NCBI GenBank assembly: GCA_026985945.1
Contig: JALSPN010000011.1
Coordinates: forward strand, 1 to 5,616
DNA length: 5,616 nucleotides
Direction of reading: 5' to 3'
Source of the DNA: Thermodesulfobacteriales bacterium
GTDB taxonomy: Bacteria > Desulfobacterota > Thermodesulfobacteria > Thermodesulfobacteriales > Thermodesulfatatoraceae
Numbering within the stretch: the stretch's first letter is position 1; every line of letters begins with the position of its first letter. The position numbers were made by a program, and so were the translations under genes. The notes below the pieces were generated by a model. It made no database searches and was not told the DNA's origin. It saw only the letters and a list, made by a program, of their open reading frames with translations. This document shows positions 1 through 5,616 of this stretch, in pieces.

Positions 1-1238
1 TCGGCAATAAAGTCGGGGACAGCCCCCAGACGCTTGCAGACCAGAGAAACCCCCCAGGAAAGGGTTGAACCCTCTCGGGCTTTTATGTGCGCAGGCTCTT
101 CCTGCCTGGAGAATTCCGCTACCTGATAACCAAGCTCCCGGGCTTTCTTAAGAAAGCGCTCTTCAAACCGAATATTCATCGCCGCCCGTCTGGAAGGATC
201 AAATTGTAAGGCTGCCAGAATAACGTTGGCAATATGGCGTGAGGCCCCAAACCTGGGGCATCCTACCGGCTGGGCGCCCTCGCCGCAGGCGACGATTCTG
301 CCCGGGAAGGCCGCCACCTCTTGAAGATCCTGGGCCAGGGGTAAAGCGTAACCAAGGTTTGCCTGCACTTCGGGGATCAACTCCCTTACCGGAAAATTAC
401 AGAAAAATCTTGCCGCTTCCTCAAGCTCCACCAGGATCTGATACCTGCTCTTAAGGCGATCAAGGTGAATAAGATGATCTAGAGGGGAGATGCCTTTTCC
501 GAGGGGAGATAGCTTTGCGGCTTTAAGGCCTAAGGTCACGAAATTTTTGGCCACTCTGGCCGCCTCTAGGAGACTGAGCCCCTGGGCAAGGGCTACGGTT
601 AGGGCGGCAGAGAAGGTGCAACCCGTGCCGTGCCCGAAAGGGCCTTCTACCCTGGGGGCTCTTATGGAAACTATTTCCTGGCCGTCGAAGATAAAATCAG
701 TGGCCTCTTCTTTTTCCAGGTGCCCGCCTTTTAAAATTACGTTTTCCGGGCCGAGTTCTTTCAATTTTAAGAGGGCCTTTTCCGGATCACGGATCTTTTC
801 TCCCAAAAGGGCTTCGGCCTCAGGAAGATTCGGGGTAATTACGGTGCAAAGGGGCAAAAGCCTTTTAAAGGCCTCTAAGGTATCTTCCGTCACCAGGGCC
901 TCTCCCCTCTTGGCCAGCATTACCGGATCTACCACAAGTAAGGGTTTTTTCTTGGCAAAAATTTCGATTAAGGCGGAAATGTTGGCCGCCGTCCCCAGCA
1001 TACCGGTTTTTAAAGCTTTGGGGGGAAGATCCTCAAAAAGGGCTTCAAGCTGCTCTTTTACCTCTTCAGGGGAAACGGGCTTCCAGCTCCTGACTCCCAG
1101 AGAATTCTGAACCGTAAGGGCGGTTACAACCGCCTGGCCATAGGCCCCAAGCAGGGTGAAGACTTTTAGATCAGCCTGAAGACCTGCCCCCCCACTGGGA
1201 TCAGAACCAGCAATGGTCGCTACCACAGTCCGTGCCAT
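1..1238 (-). CDS. thiDN: Bifunctional HMP/HMP-P kinase - thiamine-phosphate synthase (ThiD-ThiN fusion), 3' end cut by window
   Basis: 412 codons are visible, from ATG at 1238 to the window edge with no stop. Residues 1-255 are ThiD, a ribokinase-fold kinase that phosphorylates hydroxymethylpyrimidine and its phosphate. The N-terminal AGSDPSGGAGLQAD motif (10-23) and the anion-hole/catalytic HGTGCT (203-208, Cys207) are intact. Residues from about 265 onward are ThiN, which joins HMP-PP to thiazole phosphate to give thiamine phosphate, replacing ThiE. Typical ThiN stretches are LIPEVQANLGYALP (287-300), PGRI (312-315), FGASRH (330-335), EGSTLSWGV (389-397) and PDFIA (408-412). Arg314 and His335 are 21 residues apart, the same spacing as the Arg320/His341 pair I recall as important in Pyrobaculum ThiDN. 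I estimate that only about 30-40 residues (the final Lys-Glu-Pro region) are off-window. The cytoplasmic enzyme lies 43 nt behind mnmE, so it is probably co-transcribed. The family call is firm; dual activity is inferred. Confidence 0.95.
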   Translation of the reverse strand, partial: MARTVVATIAGSDPSGGAGLQADLKVFTLLGAYGQAVVTALTVQNSLGVRSWKPVSPEEVKEQLEALFEDLPPKALKTGMLGTAANISALIEIFAKKKPLLVVDPVMLAKRGEALVTEDTLEAFKRLLPLCTVITPNLPEAEALLGEKIRDPEKALLKLKELGPENVILKGGHLEKEEATDFIFDGQEIVSIRAPRVEGPFGHGTGCTFSAALTVALAQGLSLLEAARVAKNFVTLGLKAAKLSPLGKGISPLDHLIHLDRLKSRYQILVELEEAARFFCNFPVRELIPEVQANLGYALPLAQDLQEVAAFPGRIVACGEGAQPVGCPRFGASRHIANVILAALQFDPSRRAAMNIRFEERFLKKARELGYQVAEFSRQEEPAHIKAREGSTLSWGVSLVCKRLGAVPDFIA

Positions 1239-1250
1239 AAAGAAAAATTA

Positions 1251-1258
1251 CCCCCTTT
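1251..1258 (-). promoter_or_regulatory. Probable ribosome binding site of thiDN
   Basis: Read on the minus strand this is AAAGGGGG, in a 43-nt A/T-rich spacer (1239-1281), 12 nt before the ATG at 1238. It is an imperfect Shine-Dalgarno (G-rich, lacking the GGAGG core) with slightly long spacing. It supports the ATG at 1238, which also matches the usual start of ThiD just before the AGSDPSGG motif. No promoter or riboswitch can be recognised in the spacer. Confidence 0.45.
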
Positions 1259-1281
1259 ATAAAAAAAGCAAAGGCAAAAAG

Positions 1282-2682
1282 TTACTTCCCCAGGCAGAAG
1301 TTACTGAAGATTCTATCTAGAAGGTCTTCAGTGGTGGCCTCCCCGGTTATCTCCCCCAGACTTGAAAGGGCTTCTCTGAGATCCACAGCCACCAATTCCG
1401 GATAGACTGTCGGTTTCTTGAGGTTGGCAACGGCCCTTTCTAGGGCTTCTCTGGCCTTCTCAAGGGCCATTTTTTGGCGCAGGTTGGGGGCTACCTGCGG
1501 GATTTCCTTACTCCGCCCCCCTGTAACGAGGAGAAAAATTTGCTCTGCCAGGGCCTCTATTCCTTCCCCTTCTTTGGCTGAAATAAAAACCAGTCTTTCA
1601 TGGGGAAAGGCCTTTTTCCACAGGTTCAGGGTTTCTTCCCCGGCAATATCAATTTTGTTTACCGCTACGAGATGGGGGCGTTCTTTAATCTCCTCGTAGA
1701 GTCTAAAGTCCTCTTCAGAGGGTTCCTGGCTTCCATCCACCATGAAGATAACTATTTCAGCCTCGGCGATCTTTTCCCGGGCCCGTTTAACCCCGATGCC
1801 TTCTACCAGATCTTCCGTTTCACGAAGACCAGCCGTATCGATCAGCTTTATAGGAAGGCCTTTGATGTTGGCAAATTCTTCGATAACGTCGCGGGTGGTG
1901 CCCGGGATAGGAGTGACGATGGCCCGTTCTTCCAGTAAAAGGGCGTTCAAAAGGCTTGATTTCCCGACATTTGGCCGGCCAGCGATCACCACTGCTATTC
2001 CTTCCCGATAAAGACGCCCCCTTTGATAGGTAGCCAGCAGTTTGTTAAGCGGCATGAGCACGTTTTCCTCAAGTTCTCTGGCCAGATCATAGTGGGAAAG
2101 GAGTTCCACGTCTTCTTCCGGAAAATCTATGGCCACCTCCACCACGGCCAGCGCGGAAAGAAGGGCCTCTTTAAGGGCCAGGATCTTTTCCGCCAGCGCT
2201 CCTCTCAACTGGTTTAAGGCCAGGCGCAGGGCTTCCTCAGAGCGGGCATTTATGAGATCAAGTAGGGCCTCGGCCTGGGAGAGATCAATCCGGCCGTTTA
2301 AAAAGGCCCGTTTGGTGAATTCCCCCGGCTCTGCCAGACGAGCCCCTTCTCGTAAAACCAGCTCCAGGATCTTGGTGAGTACCAGATAACCACTGTGGCC
2401 GTAAATTTCGGCCACGTCTTCCCTGGTATAAGAGCGGGGCTTGCGCATCAGGGTTACCAGCACCTCGTCAACCAATTCTCCGGTGCGGGGGTCTTTTATA
2501 AAACCGTAGTAAAGCCGGTGGCTCTGAAATTCTTTGAGGGGTTTTAGAGGCTTAAAAAGGCGTTTCAGGATCTTTTCCGCCAGGTTTCCAGAAATCTTTA
2601 TAACCCCGATGGCTCCCGGGCCAGGGGGGGTTGCTATGGCCGCGATGGTGGCTTCGGCGTAATCCAGATCGGCCGGCTTCAT
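1282..2682 (-). CDS. mnmE: tRNA uridine-5-carboxymethylaminomethyl modification GTPase MnmE (TrmE)
   Basis: 466 residues, close to the usual 450-460. With MnmG (not in this window) the dimeric GTPase installs the (carboxymethyl)aminomethyl group at C5 of the wobble uridine of certain tRNAs, using a methylene-tetrahydrofolate-derived carbon. Residues 1-125 are the TrmE N-domain, which binds the folate and dimerises; the ATPPGPGAIGVIKISG stretch at 17-32 is typical. A helical domain follows, interrupted by a G domain at about 225-385. The G motifs are all intact: G1 GRPNVGKSS (235-243), G2 GTTRD (261-265), G3 DTAG (282-285) with the following LRE carrying the expected catalytic Glu288, G4 NKID (342-345) and G5 SAK (368-370). 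The C-terminal FCLGK motif holds conserved Cys463. The start overlaps the end of jag by 4 nt (ATGA), so translation is probably coupled. No defect is seen. Confidence 0.98.
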   Translation of the reverse strand: MKPADLDYAEATIAAIATPPGPGAIGVIKISGNLAEKILKRLFKPLKPLKEFQSHRLYYGFIKDPRTGELVDEVLVTLMRKPRSYTREDVAEIYGHSGYLVLTKILELVLREGARLAEPGEFTKRAFLNGRIDLSQAEALLDLINARSEEALRLALNQLRGALAEKILALKEALLSALAVVEVAIDFPEEDVELLSHYDLARELEENVLMPLNKLLATYQRGRLYREGIAVVIAGRPNVGKSSLLNALLLEERAIVTPIPGTTRDVIEEFANIKGLPIKLIDTAGLRETEDLVEGIGVKRAREKIAEAEIVIFMVDGSQEPSEEDFRLYEEIKERPHLVAVNKIDIAGEETLNLWKKAFPHERLVFISAKEGEGIEALAEQIFLLVTGGRSKEIPQVAPNLRQKMALEKAREALERAVANLKKPTVYPELVAVDLREALSSLGEITGEATTEDLLDRIFSNFCLGK

Positions 2683-3326
2683 CTCCTGGGATTATGCCTC
2701 CTCGGATAAACCACTACCCGGCGGTTTTCCCCCTGACCTTTGCTACGGGTTTCGACCTGGGAGAAATTGCGCAGCGTAAGATGAATGAGTCTTCTTTCGT
2801 GAGAAGGCATGGGGGGTAATTCTACGGGTCTTCTGGTCCTGCGGGCCTCTCTGGCGGCTTTCTGGGCCATGTGGATAAGCTTTCTTTCTCGCAGGGCCCG
2901 AAAATCTCCGACATCCAGGATGATTTTGGCCCCTACTCCCTGTCTCCTCGCTACCACCTTGTTCACCAGGTATTGAAGGGCGTTTAGAGGCCTTCCCCCA
3001 CGCGCCAGAAGATATTCTTTGTCCGGGCCTTCCAGCTGGCAACAGATCTTTTCGTCTTTGATTTCGGCCTTGATTTCAAGTTCCAGACCGGCAGCTCCAA
3101 GAAAACTCTGAAGCACCCTTTCAGCCTCTTCCTTACGAGCCTTAAGAAGGACTTCCGGTTTAACACAGGCCCTGATGCGGGCCTTCTTGGCCCCGATCCT
3201 GAAAAGCCCCGTTGAGCCGTGAGTGATGATTTCGATTTCTAAATCTTCCGGGGAGACGTTGAAATGCCGGCACGCGGCTTCAATGGCTTGATCTACGTTT
3301 TTGCCTTCAAATTCTTCTGCTTTCAT
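2679..3326 (-). CDS. jag: RNA-binding protein Jag / KhpB (Jag-N, KH and R3H domains)
   Basis: 215 residues. The family (Jag/KhpB/EloR) comprises cytoplasmic RNA-binding proteins, usually encoded next to yidC; in Gram-positives they affect cell elongation and division and pair with KhpA, but the role outside them is little defined. Residues 1-52 are the Jag-N domain, ending in the typical GLFRIGAKKARI (40-51). Residues 80-140 form a type II KH domain with the conserved LNALQYLVN (114-122). Residues 150-208 are R3H, with Arg178-x3-His182 and the VETRSKGQGENRRVVVYP stretch (191-208). The first glycine of the KH GxxG loop is replaced: the aligned tetrad is ARGG (108-111). The ATG shares one base with the yidC stop (TAATG) and is preceded by GAGGAG at 6 nt. 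The tail is arginine-rich (PRRHNPRR). Confidence 0.95.
   Translation of the reverse strand: MKAEEFEGKNVDQAIEAACRHFNVSPEDLEIEIITHGSTGLFRIGAKKARIRACVKPEVLLKARKEEAERVLQSFLGAAGLELEIKAEIKDEKICCQLEGPDKEYLLARGGRPLNALQYLVNKVVARRQGVGAKIILDVGDFRALRERKLIHMAQKAAREARRTRRPVELPPMPSHERRLIHLTLRNFSQVETRSKGQGENRRVVVYPRRHNPRR
2683..2703 (-). promoter_or_regulatory. Duplicated Shine-Dalgarno region of mnmE inside the jag 3' end
   Basis: On the minus strand there are two ribosome-binding-like stretches: GAGGAGG at 2703-2697, 14 nt before the mnmE ATG, and AGGAG at 2687-2683, directly touching the ATG. The first is strong but far, the second too close for normal use. Both are made of the AGG/AGA codons of Jag's arginine-rich tail. 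No better in-frame start follows nearby, so the ATG at 2682 remains the best choice, with coupling to jag termination likely assisting. Confidence 0.5.
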
Positions 3327-4960
3327 TATCTGCTCCTCGCTAACATTTTATTCGTAATGAGCTGTTGAAAGATAGAAAGAAGGTTGTTCGTCAGCCAGTA
3401 TAAGACTAAACCGGAAGGAAAATTTATAAAGAGCACCGTAAAAATTACCGGCATAAAAAGCATCATTTTTTCTTGAGTGGGATCAAGCGAAGTGGGGCTT
3501 AATTTTTGTTGAAAATACATGGAAACACCCATCAAAATGGTCAATACCGGGATCCCTCCCAGATAGGGGATATCAAATCCGAGGTGGAGGCGGTCGGGAG
3601 CCGAAAGATCCTTGATCCAGCCGAAGAAGGGGGCGTGACGCAACTCGATTGCCATCAAAAGGACCTTGTAAAGGGCAAAAAAGACCGGGATCTGGATCAA
3701 CATGGGCAGGCAGCCCATAAAGGGGTTGACCTTGTAGGTCTTGTAAAGCTGCATCAGCTCCTGATTAAGGCGAGCCTTGTCATCACCGTACTTTTCTTTG
3801 AGTTTTATGATAATAGGCTGCAGTTCCTGCATCTTTCGCATGCTTTTATAGCTGAGATGGTTAAGGGGCCAGAAGAGAATCCTGATAAGGGCGGTAAGAA
3901 GAATAATGGCTATGCCATAATTTCCGGTGTAACGGTAAAAGAACTGCAGGGCATAAAGTAGAGGCTTGGCCACCGGGTCAAAGAAACCAAAATGAACCGC
4001 CTTGGAGAGGTTGTAACCCACCTTTTTAAGGACCTCCAGAGTTTTGGGCCCGAAATAGAGTTTGAGTTCAATTTCGTCTTCCCCGTGAGGAGGGAGGGTA
4101 AAAGAAGGGCTCCAGAGGATTACTTCTTCTGCGGTTTTGTTAAGGCGCCGGAAGGTAACCCGCCAGGCCTCTCCCGCAGGTGGCACCACCGCCATAAGAA
4201 AATAGGGATCGCCATACCCCACCCAGTCGAGTTCGCCTGTGTATTCGAAAATGCTTCCGGGTTTTTTGAGCTTGACTTCTTCATACGATCCCCTGGAAGT
4301 GTAAGCCGGGCCTCTAAAAACATAACGATTATCCAGTTTACTTACCGGCCTGGAGACCATGCGGAAAAGGAGCTGGTCTGTCAAAGGCTTTTCTCCGGGA
4401 TTTTTGACCCTGACCTTAAGGCTGAAGAGATAGGTGCCATCTTTAAAGGAGAAGAATTTCTCCAGGGTAAGAGGCTCAGAGATCAAAGGTTTAAAAGAGA
4501 TTTTCCCTTCCCTTCCCGAAGAAAGCTTGAGGGAAAGGGGGTCAGCCTTGTAGGGAGCAATTGCAAGCCCCGGAGCTTTGGTAGGGTAAATTTCCAGGGG
4601 GAGTCCCAGTTTGGGGGCATTGACTAATTCCACAGGTGGAGAATTGGGGTCAATAGTCTGACGATACTTTTTGAGGGTGAAACTGGTAAATCTCCCTCCT
4701 GCTTCCGTGATTTGGGCCTGATATAGGCTGGTATCTACCAGGGCTTTGCGGATTTTTTCTTTATAAGGGCTTTTGCGGGCCGGAATCAAAGTCGGCGGTT
4801 TTTCCTGAGGAGGCTTCTTTTTGATCTCTTTTGAGGCCCGGGATTTTTGAGAGTTTAGGGCGGTTTCTCCAGTAGTCTTTTGGGAGATAGACATGAAAAA
4901 ATGAAAGCCGATAATCACCAGAAGGGATAGCACGATCGCTAGAATGACATTTTTTTCCAT
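3326..4960 (-). CDS. yidC: Membrane protein insertase YidC (Oxa1 family, Gram-negative type)
   Basis: 544 residues, the usual length for diderm YidC. It inserts and folds inner-membrane proteins, alone or with SecYEG. An N-terminal anchor helix (about 5-23) is followed by a Lys/Pro-rich linker (about 27-70) and a large periplasmic beta-sandwich domain (about 75-305). The conserved insertase core (about 325-544) has five predicted helices near 345-366, 413-437, 465-485, 498-515 and 516-535. Core signatures include Arg360 in [11 protein letters not shown], matching the groove arginine of the family, the coiled cytoplasmic hairpin [20 protein letters not shown] (387-406), and [20 protein letters not shown] (412-431). 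The C-terminal tail is short and basic (NKMLARSR). The ATG at 4960 has AAAGGAG 7 nt upstream and overlaps yidD by 22 nt; the stop shares one base with the jag start. Substrates cannot be told from sequence. Confidence 0.98.
   Translation of the reverse strand: MEKNVILAIVLSLLVIIGFHFFMSISQKTTGETALNSQKSRASKEIKKKPPQEKPPTLIPARKSPYKEKIRKALVDTSLYQAQITEAGGRFTSFTLKKYRQTIDPNSPPVELVNAPKLGLPLEIYPTKAPGLAIAPYKADPLSLKLSSGREGKISFKPLISEPLTLEKFFSFKDGTYLFSLKVRVKNPGEKPLTDQLLFRMVSRPVSKLDNRYVFRGPAYTSRGSYEEVKLKKPGSIFEYTGELDWVGYGDPYFLMAVVPPAGEAWRVTFRRLNKTAEEVILWSPSFTLPPHGEDEIELKLYFGPKTLEVLKKVGYNLSKAVHFGFFDPVAKPLLYALQFFYRYTGNYGIAIILLTALIRILFWPLNHLSYKSMRKMQELQPIIIKLKEKYGDDKARLNQELMQLYKTYKVNPFMGCLPMLIQIPVFFALYKVLLMAIELRHAPFFGWIKDLSAPDRLHLGFDIPYLGGIPVLTILMGVSMYFQQKLSPTSLDPTQEKMMLFMPVIFTVLFINFPSGLVLYWLTNNLLSIFQQLITNKMLARSR
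3333..3338 (-). promoter_or_regulatory. Ribosome binding site of jag within the yidC 3' end
   Basis: GAGGAG on the minus strand ends 6 nt before the jag ATG at 3326. It lies inside the last codons of yidC, whose TAA shares its last base with the ATG. The good spacing and the TAATG junction fix the jag start and suggest stop-start coupling. Confidence 0.75.
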
Positions 4961-5214
4961 CTGAGAGCTCCTTTTCTGTTATTTTTACCCGGCCACGGAA
5001 AGTGTTTCGGAGGAGGATCATAGCCTCCGGCACAAAAAGGATGGCATCGTAGCAGACGCCAGACAGTTAATAAAAGCCCCCTGAAGAAGCCAAAACGTTC
5101 GAAAACTTCCCAGGCATACTGGCTACAGGTGGGGTAAAAACGGCAACATGGAGGAAAGAAAGGAGAAATAAAGCTCTGGTAAAGCCTAATGGATATCTGG
5201 GCAATTTTTTTCAT
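4939..5214 (-). CDS. yidD: Membrane protein insertion efficiency factor YidD
   Basis: 91 residues from ATG at 5214. YidD is a small, inner-membrane-associated protein that aids YidC-dependent insertion. The family hallmarks are clear: an amphipathic N-terminal stretch ([15 protein letters not shown], 4-18), [14 protein letters not shown] (21-34), [20 protein letters not shown] (38-57) and [13 protein letters not shown] (57-69). Cysteines at 23, 24, 30, 57 and 61 include the family's conserved set. A basic tail (about 72-91) follows the DPPP end and is encoded over the yidC ribosome binding site. A TTG at 5223 would add three residues (LRN), but the ATG at 5214 fits the family better. No clear Shine-Dalgarno precedes either. 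The 29-nt overlap with the rnpA end suggests that translation depends on ribosomes already on rnpA. Confidence 0.95.
   Translation of the reverse strand: MKKIAQISIRLYQSFISPFFPPCCRFYPTCSQYAWEVFERFGFFRGLLLTVWRLLRCHPFCAGGYDPPPKHFPWPGKNNRKGALRWKKMSF
4968..4974 (-). promoter_or_regulatory. Ribosome binding site of yidC inside yidD
   Basis: AAAGGAG on the minus strand, 7 nt before the yidC ATG at 4960. It is a near-ideal Shine-Dalgarno and lies in the codons for the basic tail of YidD. It confirms the yidC start within the 22-nt overlap. Confidence 0.8.
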
Positions 5215-5614
5215 ATTTCGCAAAGATCTTTTTGAGGTCTTTTAGTATTTCTTCCTGCGTTTTTTTTAAAAGTTCTGGCCGCGGAGTTAAGACGACATCG
5301 TGTGCTTGCGGGAAGATTTCTTTATGTCTTCTGAAAATTTCCCGCAAGATTCGTTTAGTGCGGTTCCGTTTCACCGCGGTGCCAAATTTTCTGGAAACGC
5401 TAAGCCCCAGGCGCGAATAATTTAACTGGTTTGGCAATAGTAAAATTTGCAGATAGGGAAGGCGCAAACGCCGCCCTTTTTGATAAACCCGATCGAATTC
5501 TTTTCGGCGCCTGAGGCGCTCTTGAGGCCTAAAACGTTGATTTAAACGGTAAGTCGCCAGCGTCCTTTCCTTCTCCGGTTGGCTAGGATGCGTCGTCCAG
5601 AACGAGTCTTCATT
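5186..5614 (-). CDS. rnpA: Ribonuclease P protein component RnpA; start unresolved, frame open through rpmH to the window edge
   Basis: RnpA is the basic protein cofactor of RNase P, which removes 5' leaders from pre-tRNA. 142 codons are open from the window edge to the TAG at 5188-5186. The signature RNR (5368-5360) sits in [19 protein letters not shown], and the HDVVLTPRP strand follows. The family's N-terminal region is plainly encoded upstream of the first conventional start (TTG at 5467): [15 protein letters not shown] is the usual F-x4-RL-x4-F block, followed by DRVYQKGRR. Counting from the first Gln of that block gives 117 residues, the normal family length. Upstream codons contain no ATG, GTG or TTG. 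Either the start lies beyond 5616, giving a long RnpA overlapping rpmH as in Thermus, or a CTG at 5560-5558 is used. The TTG would delete the first helix and strand. The identity is firm; the start is open. Confidence 0.93.
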   Translation of the reverse strand, partial: NEDSFWTTHPSQPEKERTLATYRLNQRFRPQERLRRRKEFDRVYQKGRRLRLPYLQILLLPNQLNYSRLGLSVSRKFGTAVKRNRTKRILREIFRRHKEIFPQAHDVVLTPRPELLKKTQEEILKDLKKIFAKYEKNCPDIH

Positions 5615-5616
5615 CT
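5542..5616 (-). CDS. rpmH: 50S ribosomal protein L34, C-terminal part (5' end outside window)
   Basis: The last 24 codons plus TAA (5544-5542) are visible. The residues [16 protein letters not shown] followed by KGRWRLTV match the end of L34, a 44-50 residue, highly basic protein of the large ribosomal subunit; about 20 residues lie off-window. rpmH normally heads this cluster next to rnpA and drives it from a promoter upstream, so the operon promoter is probably just outside the window. All visible codons are also read, offset by one base, in the open rnpA frame, so both frames may be constrained here. Confidence 0.93.
   Translation of the reverse strand, partial: RMKTRSGRRILANRRRKGRWRLTV
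5568..5572 (-). promoter_or_regulatory. Candidate internal Shine-Dalgarno for a CTG start of rnpA
   Basis: AAGGA on the minus strand ends 7 nt before the CTG codon at 5560-5558, which is in the rnpA frame and inside rpmH. Initiation there would give a 124-residue RnpA beginning (M)ATYRLNQRF, close to the family length. The motif may be chance, because the Arg/Lys codons of rpmH are purine-rich and CTG starts are rare. It is listed because it is the only visible alternative to a start beyond the window. Confidence 0.25.

Noticed and set aside
490..1110. 206-codon open frame on the plus strand opposite thiDN
   Set aside because: It is exactly antisense to a clear ThiD, the translation is low-complexity and Ser/Arg/Lys-rich with no domain, and no ribosome binding site is evident. 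It is a shadow of codon usage.
1239..1281. TATAAA-like -10 element in the mnmE-thiDN spacer
   Set aside because: No -35 element at proper spacing; the TTGCCT found is only about 11 nt away. In A/T-rich spacer DNA this is expected by chance.
1277..1302. Possible terminator hairpin at the end of mnmE (ACTTC...GAAGT followed by a short T run)
   Set aside because: The stem is only 5 bp, A/T-containing with an 8-nt loop, and its arms lie in the mnmE end codons. It is too weak to call a terminator, and thiDN follows closely.
3992..4627. 211-codon open frame on the plus strand opposite yidC
   Set aside because: It is antisense to the conserved YidC periplasmic domain, has no recognisable motif, and lies in a wholly minus-strand operon.
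5215..5223. TTG at 5223 as yidD start
   Set aside because: It adds only LRN before a normal ATG-MKKIAQ start, has no better ribosome binding site, and the family typically begins near the ATG.
5186..5467. RnpA starting at TTG 5467 (93 residues)
   Set aside because: It would remove about 24 conserved N-terminal residues (first helix and strand) that are plainly encoded in frame just upstream.

Overview
All supported genes lie on the minus strand and are read from high to low coordinates. The window is a slice of the widely conserved bacterial cluster rpmH-rnpA-yidD-yidC-jag-mnmE, followed by a fused thiamine gene (thiD-thiN). Coding density is almost complete: the only gap is 43 nt between mnmE and the thiamine gene. 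Both ends are cut: rpmH loses its 5' half beyond 5616, and the ThiN domain loses its last residues beyond position 1. I see no mobile element, CRISPR array, tRNA, rRNA or riboswitch.

Organism (inference): a diderm bacterium. The evidence is the Gram-negative type YidC, with an N-terminal anchor and a large periplasmic domain, together with the classic gene order. Base composition looks moderate. The Lys/Glu/Arg-rich proteins and the thiD-thiN fusion, which is best known from thermophiles and archaea, suggest a thermophile. My best guess is Thermodesulfobacteriota (a Thermosulfurimonas/Thermodesulfatator-like lineage), but this is only an impression from protein style.

Layout: 5542-5616 rpmH 3' part (L34); 5186-5614 rnpA (RNase P protein, start unresolved); 4939-5214 yidD; 3326-4960 yidC; 2679-3326 jag/khpB; 1282-2682 mnmE; 1-1238 thiD-thiN. 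The genes cover ribosome assembly (L34), tRNA 5' maturation (RnpA), membrane-protein insertion (YidD, YidC), an RNA-binding regulator usually found beside yidC (Jag), and tRNA wobble-uridine modification (MnmE). ThiDN makes thiamine phosphate and looks like an addition to the end of the operon. Every junction from rnpA to mnmE overlaps, which points to one polycistronic message with coupled translation.

The most notable point is rnpA. The conserved protein begins well upstream of the first usable start codon (TTG at 5467). Its frame is open, with no ATG, GTG or TTG, back through all of the visible rpmH to the window edge. This resembles the Thermus arrangement, where rpmH is nested inside a longer rnpA. 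A CTG start inside rpmH is the main alternative. The rest is a well-known housekeeping cluster and I do not see a new multi-gene system.
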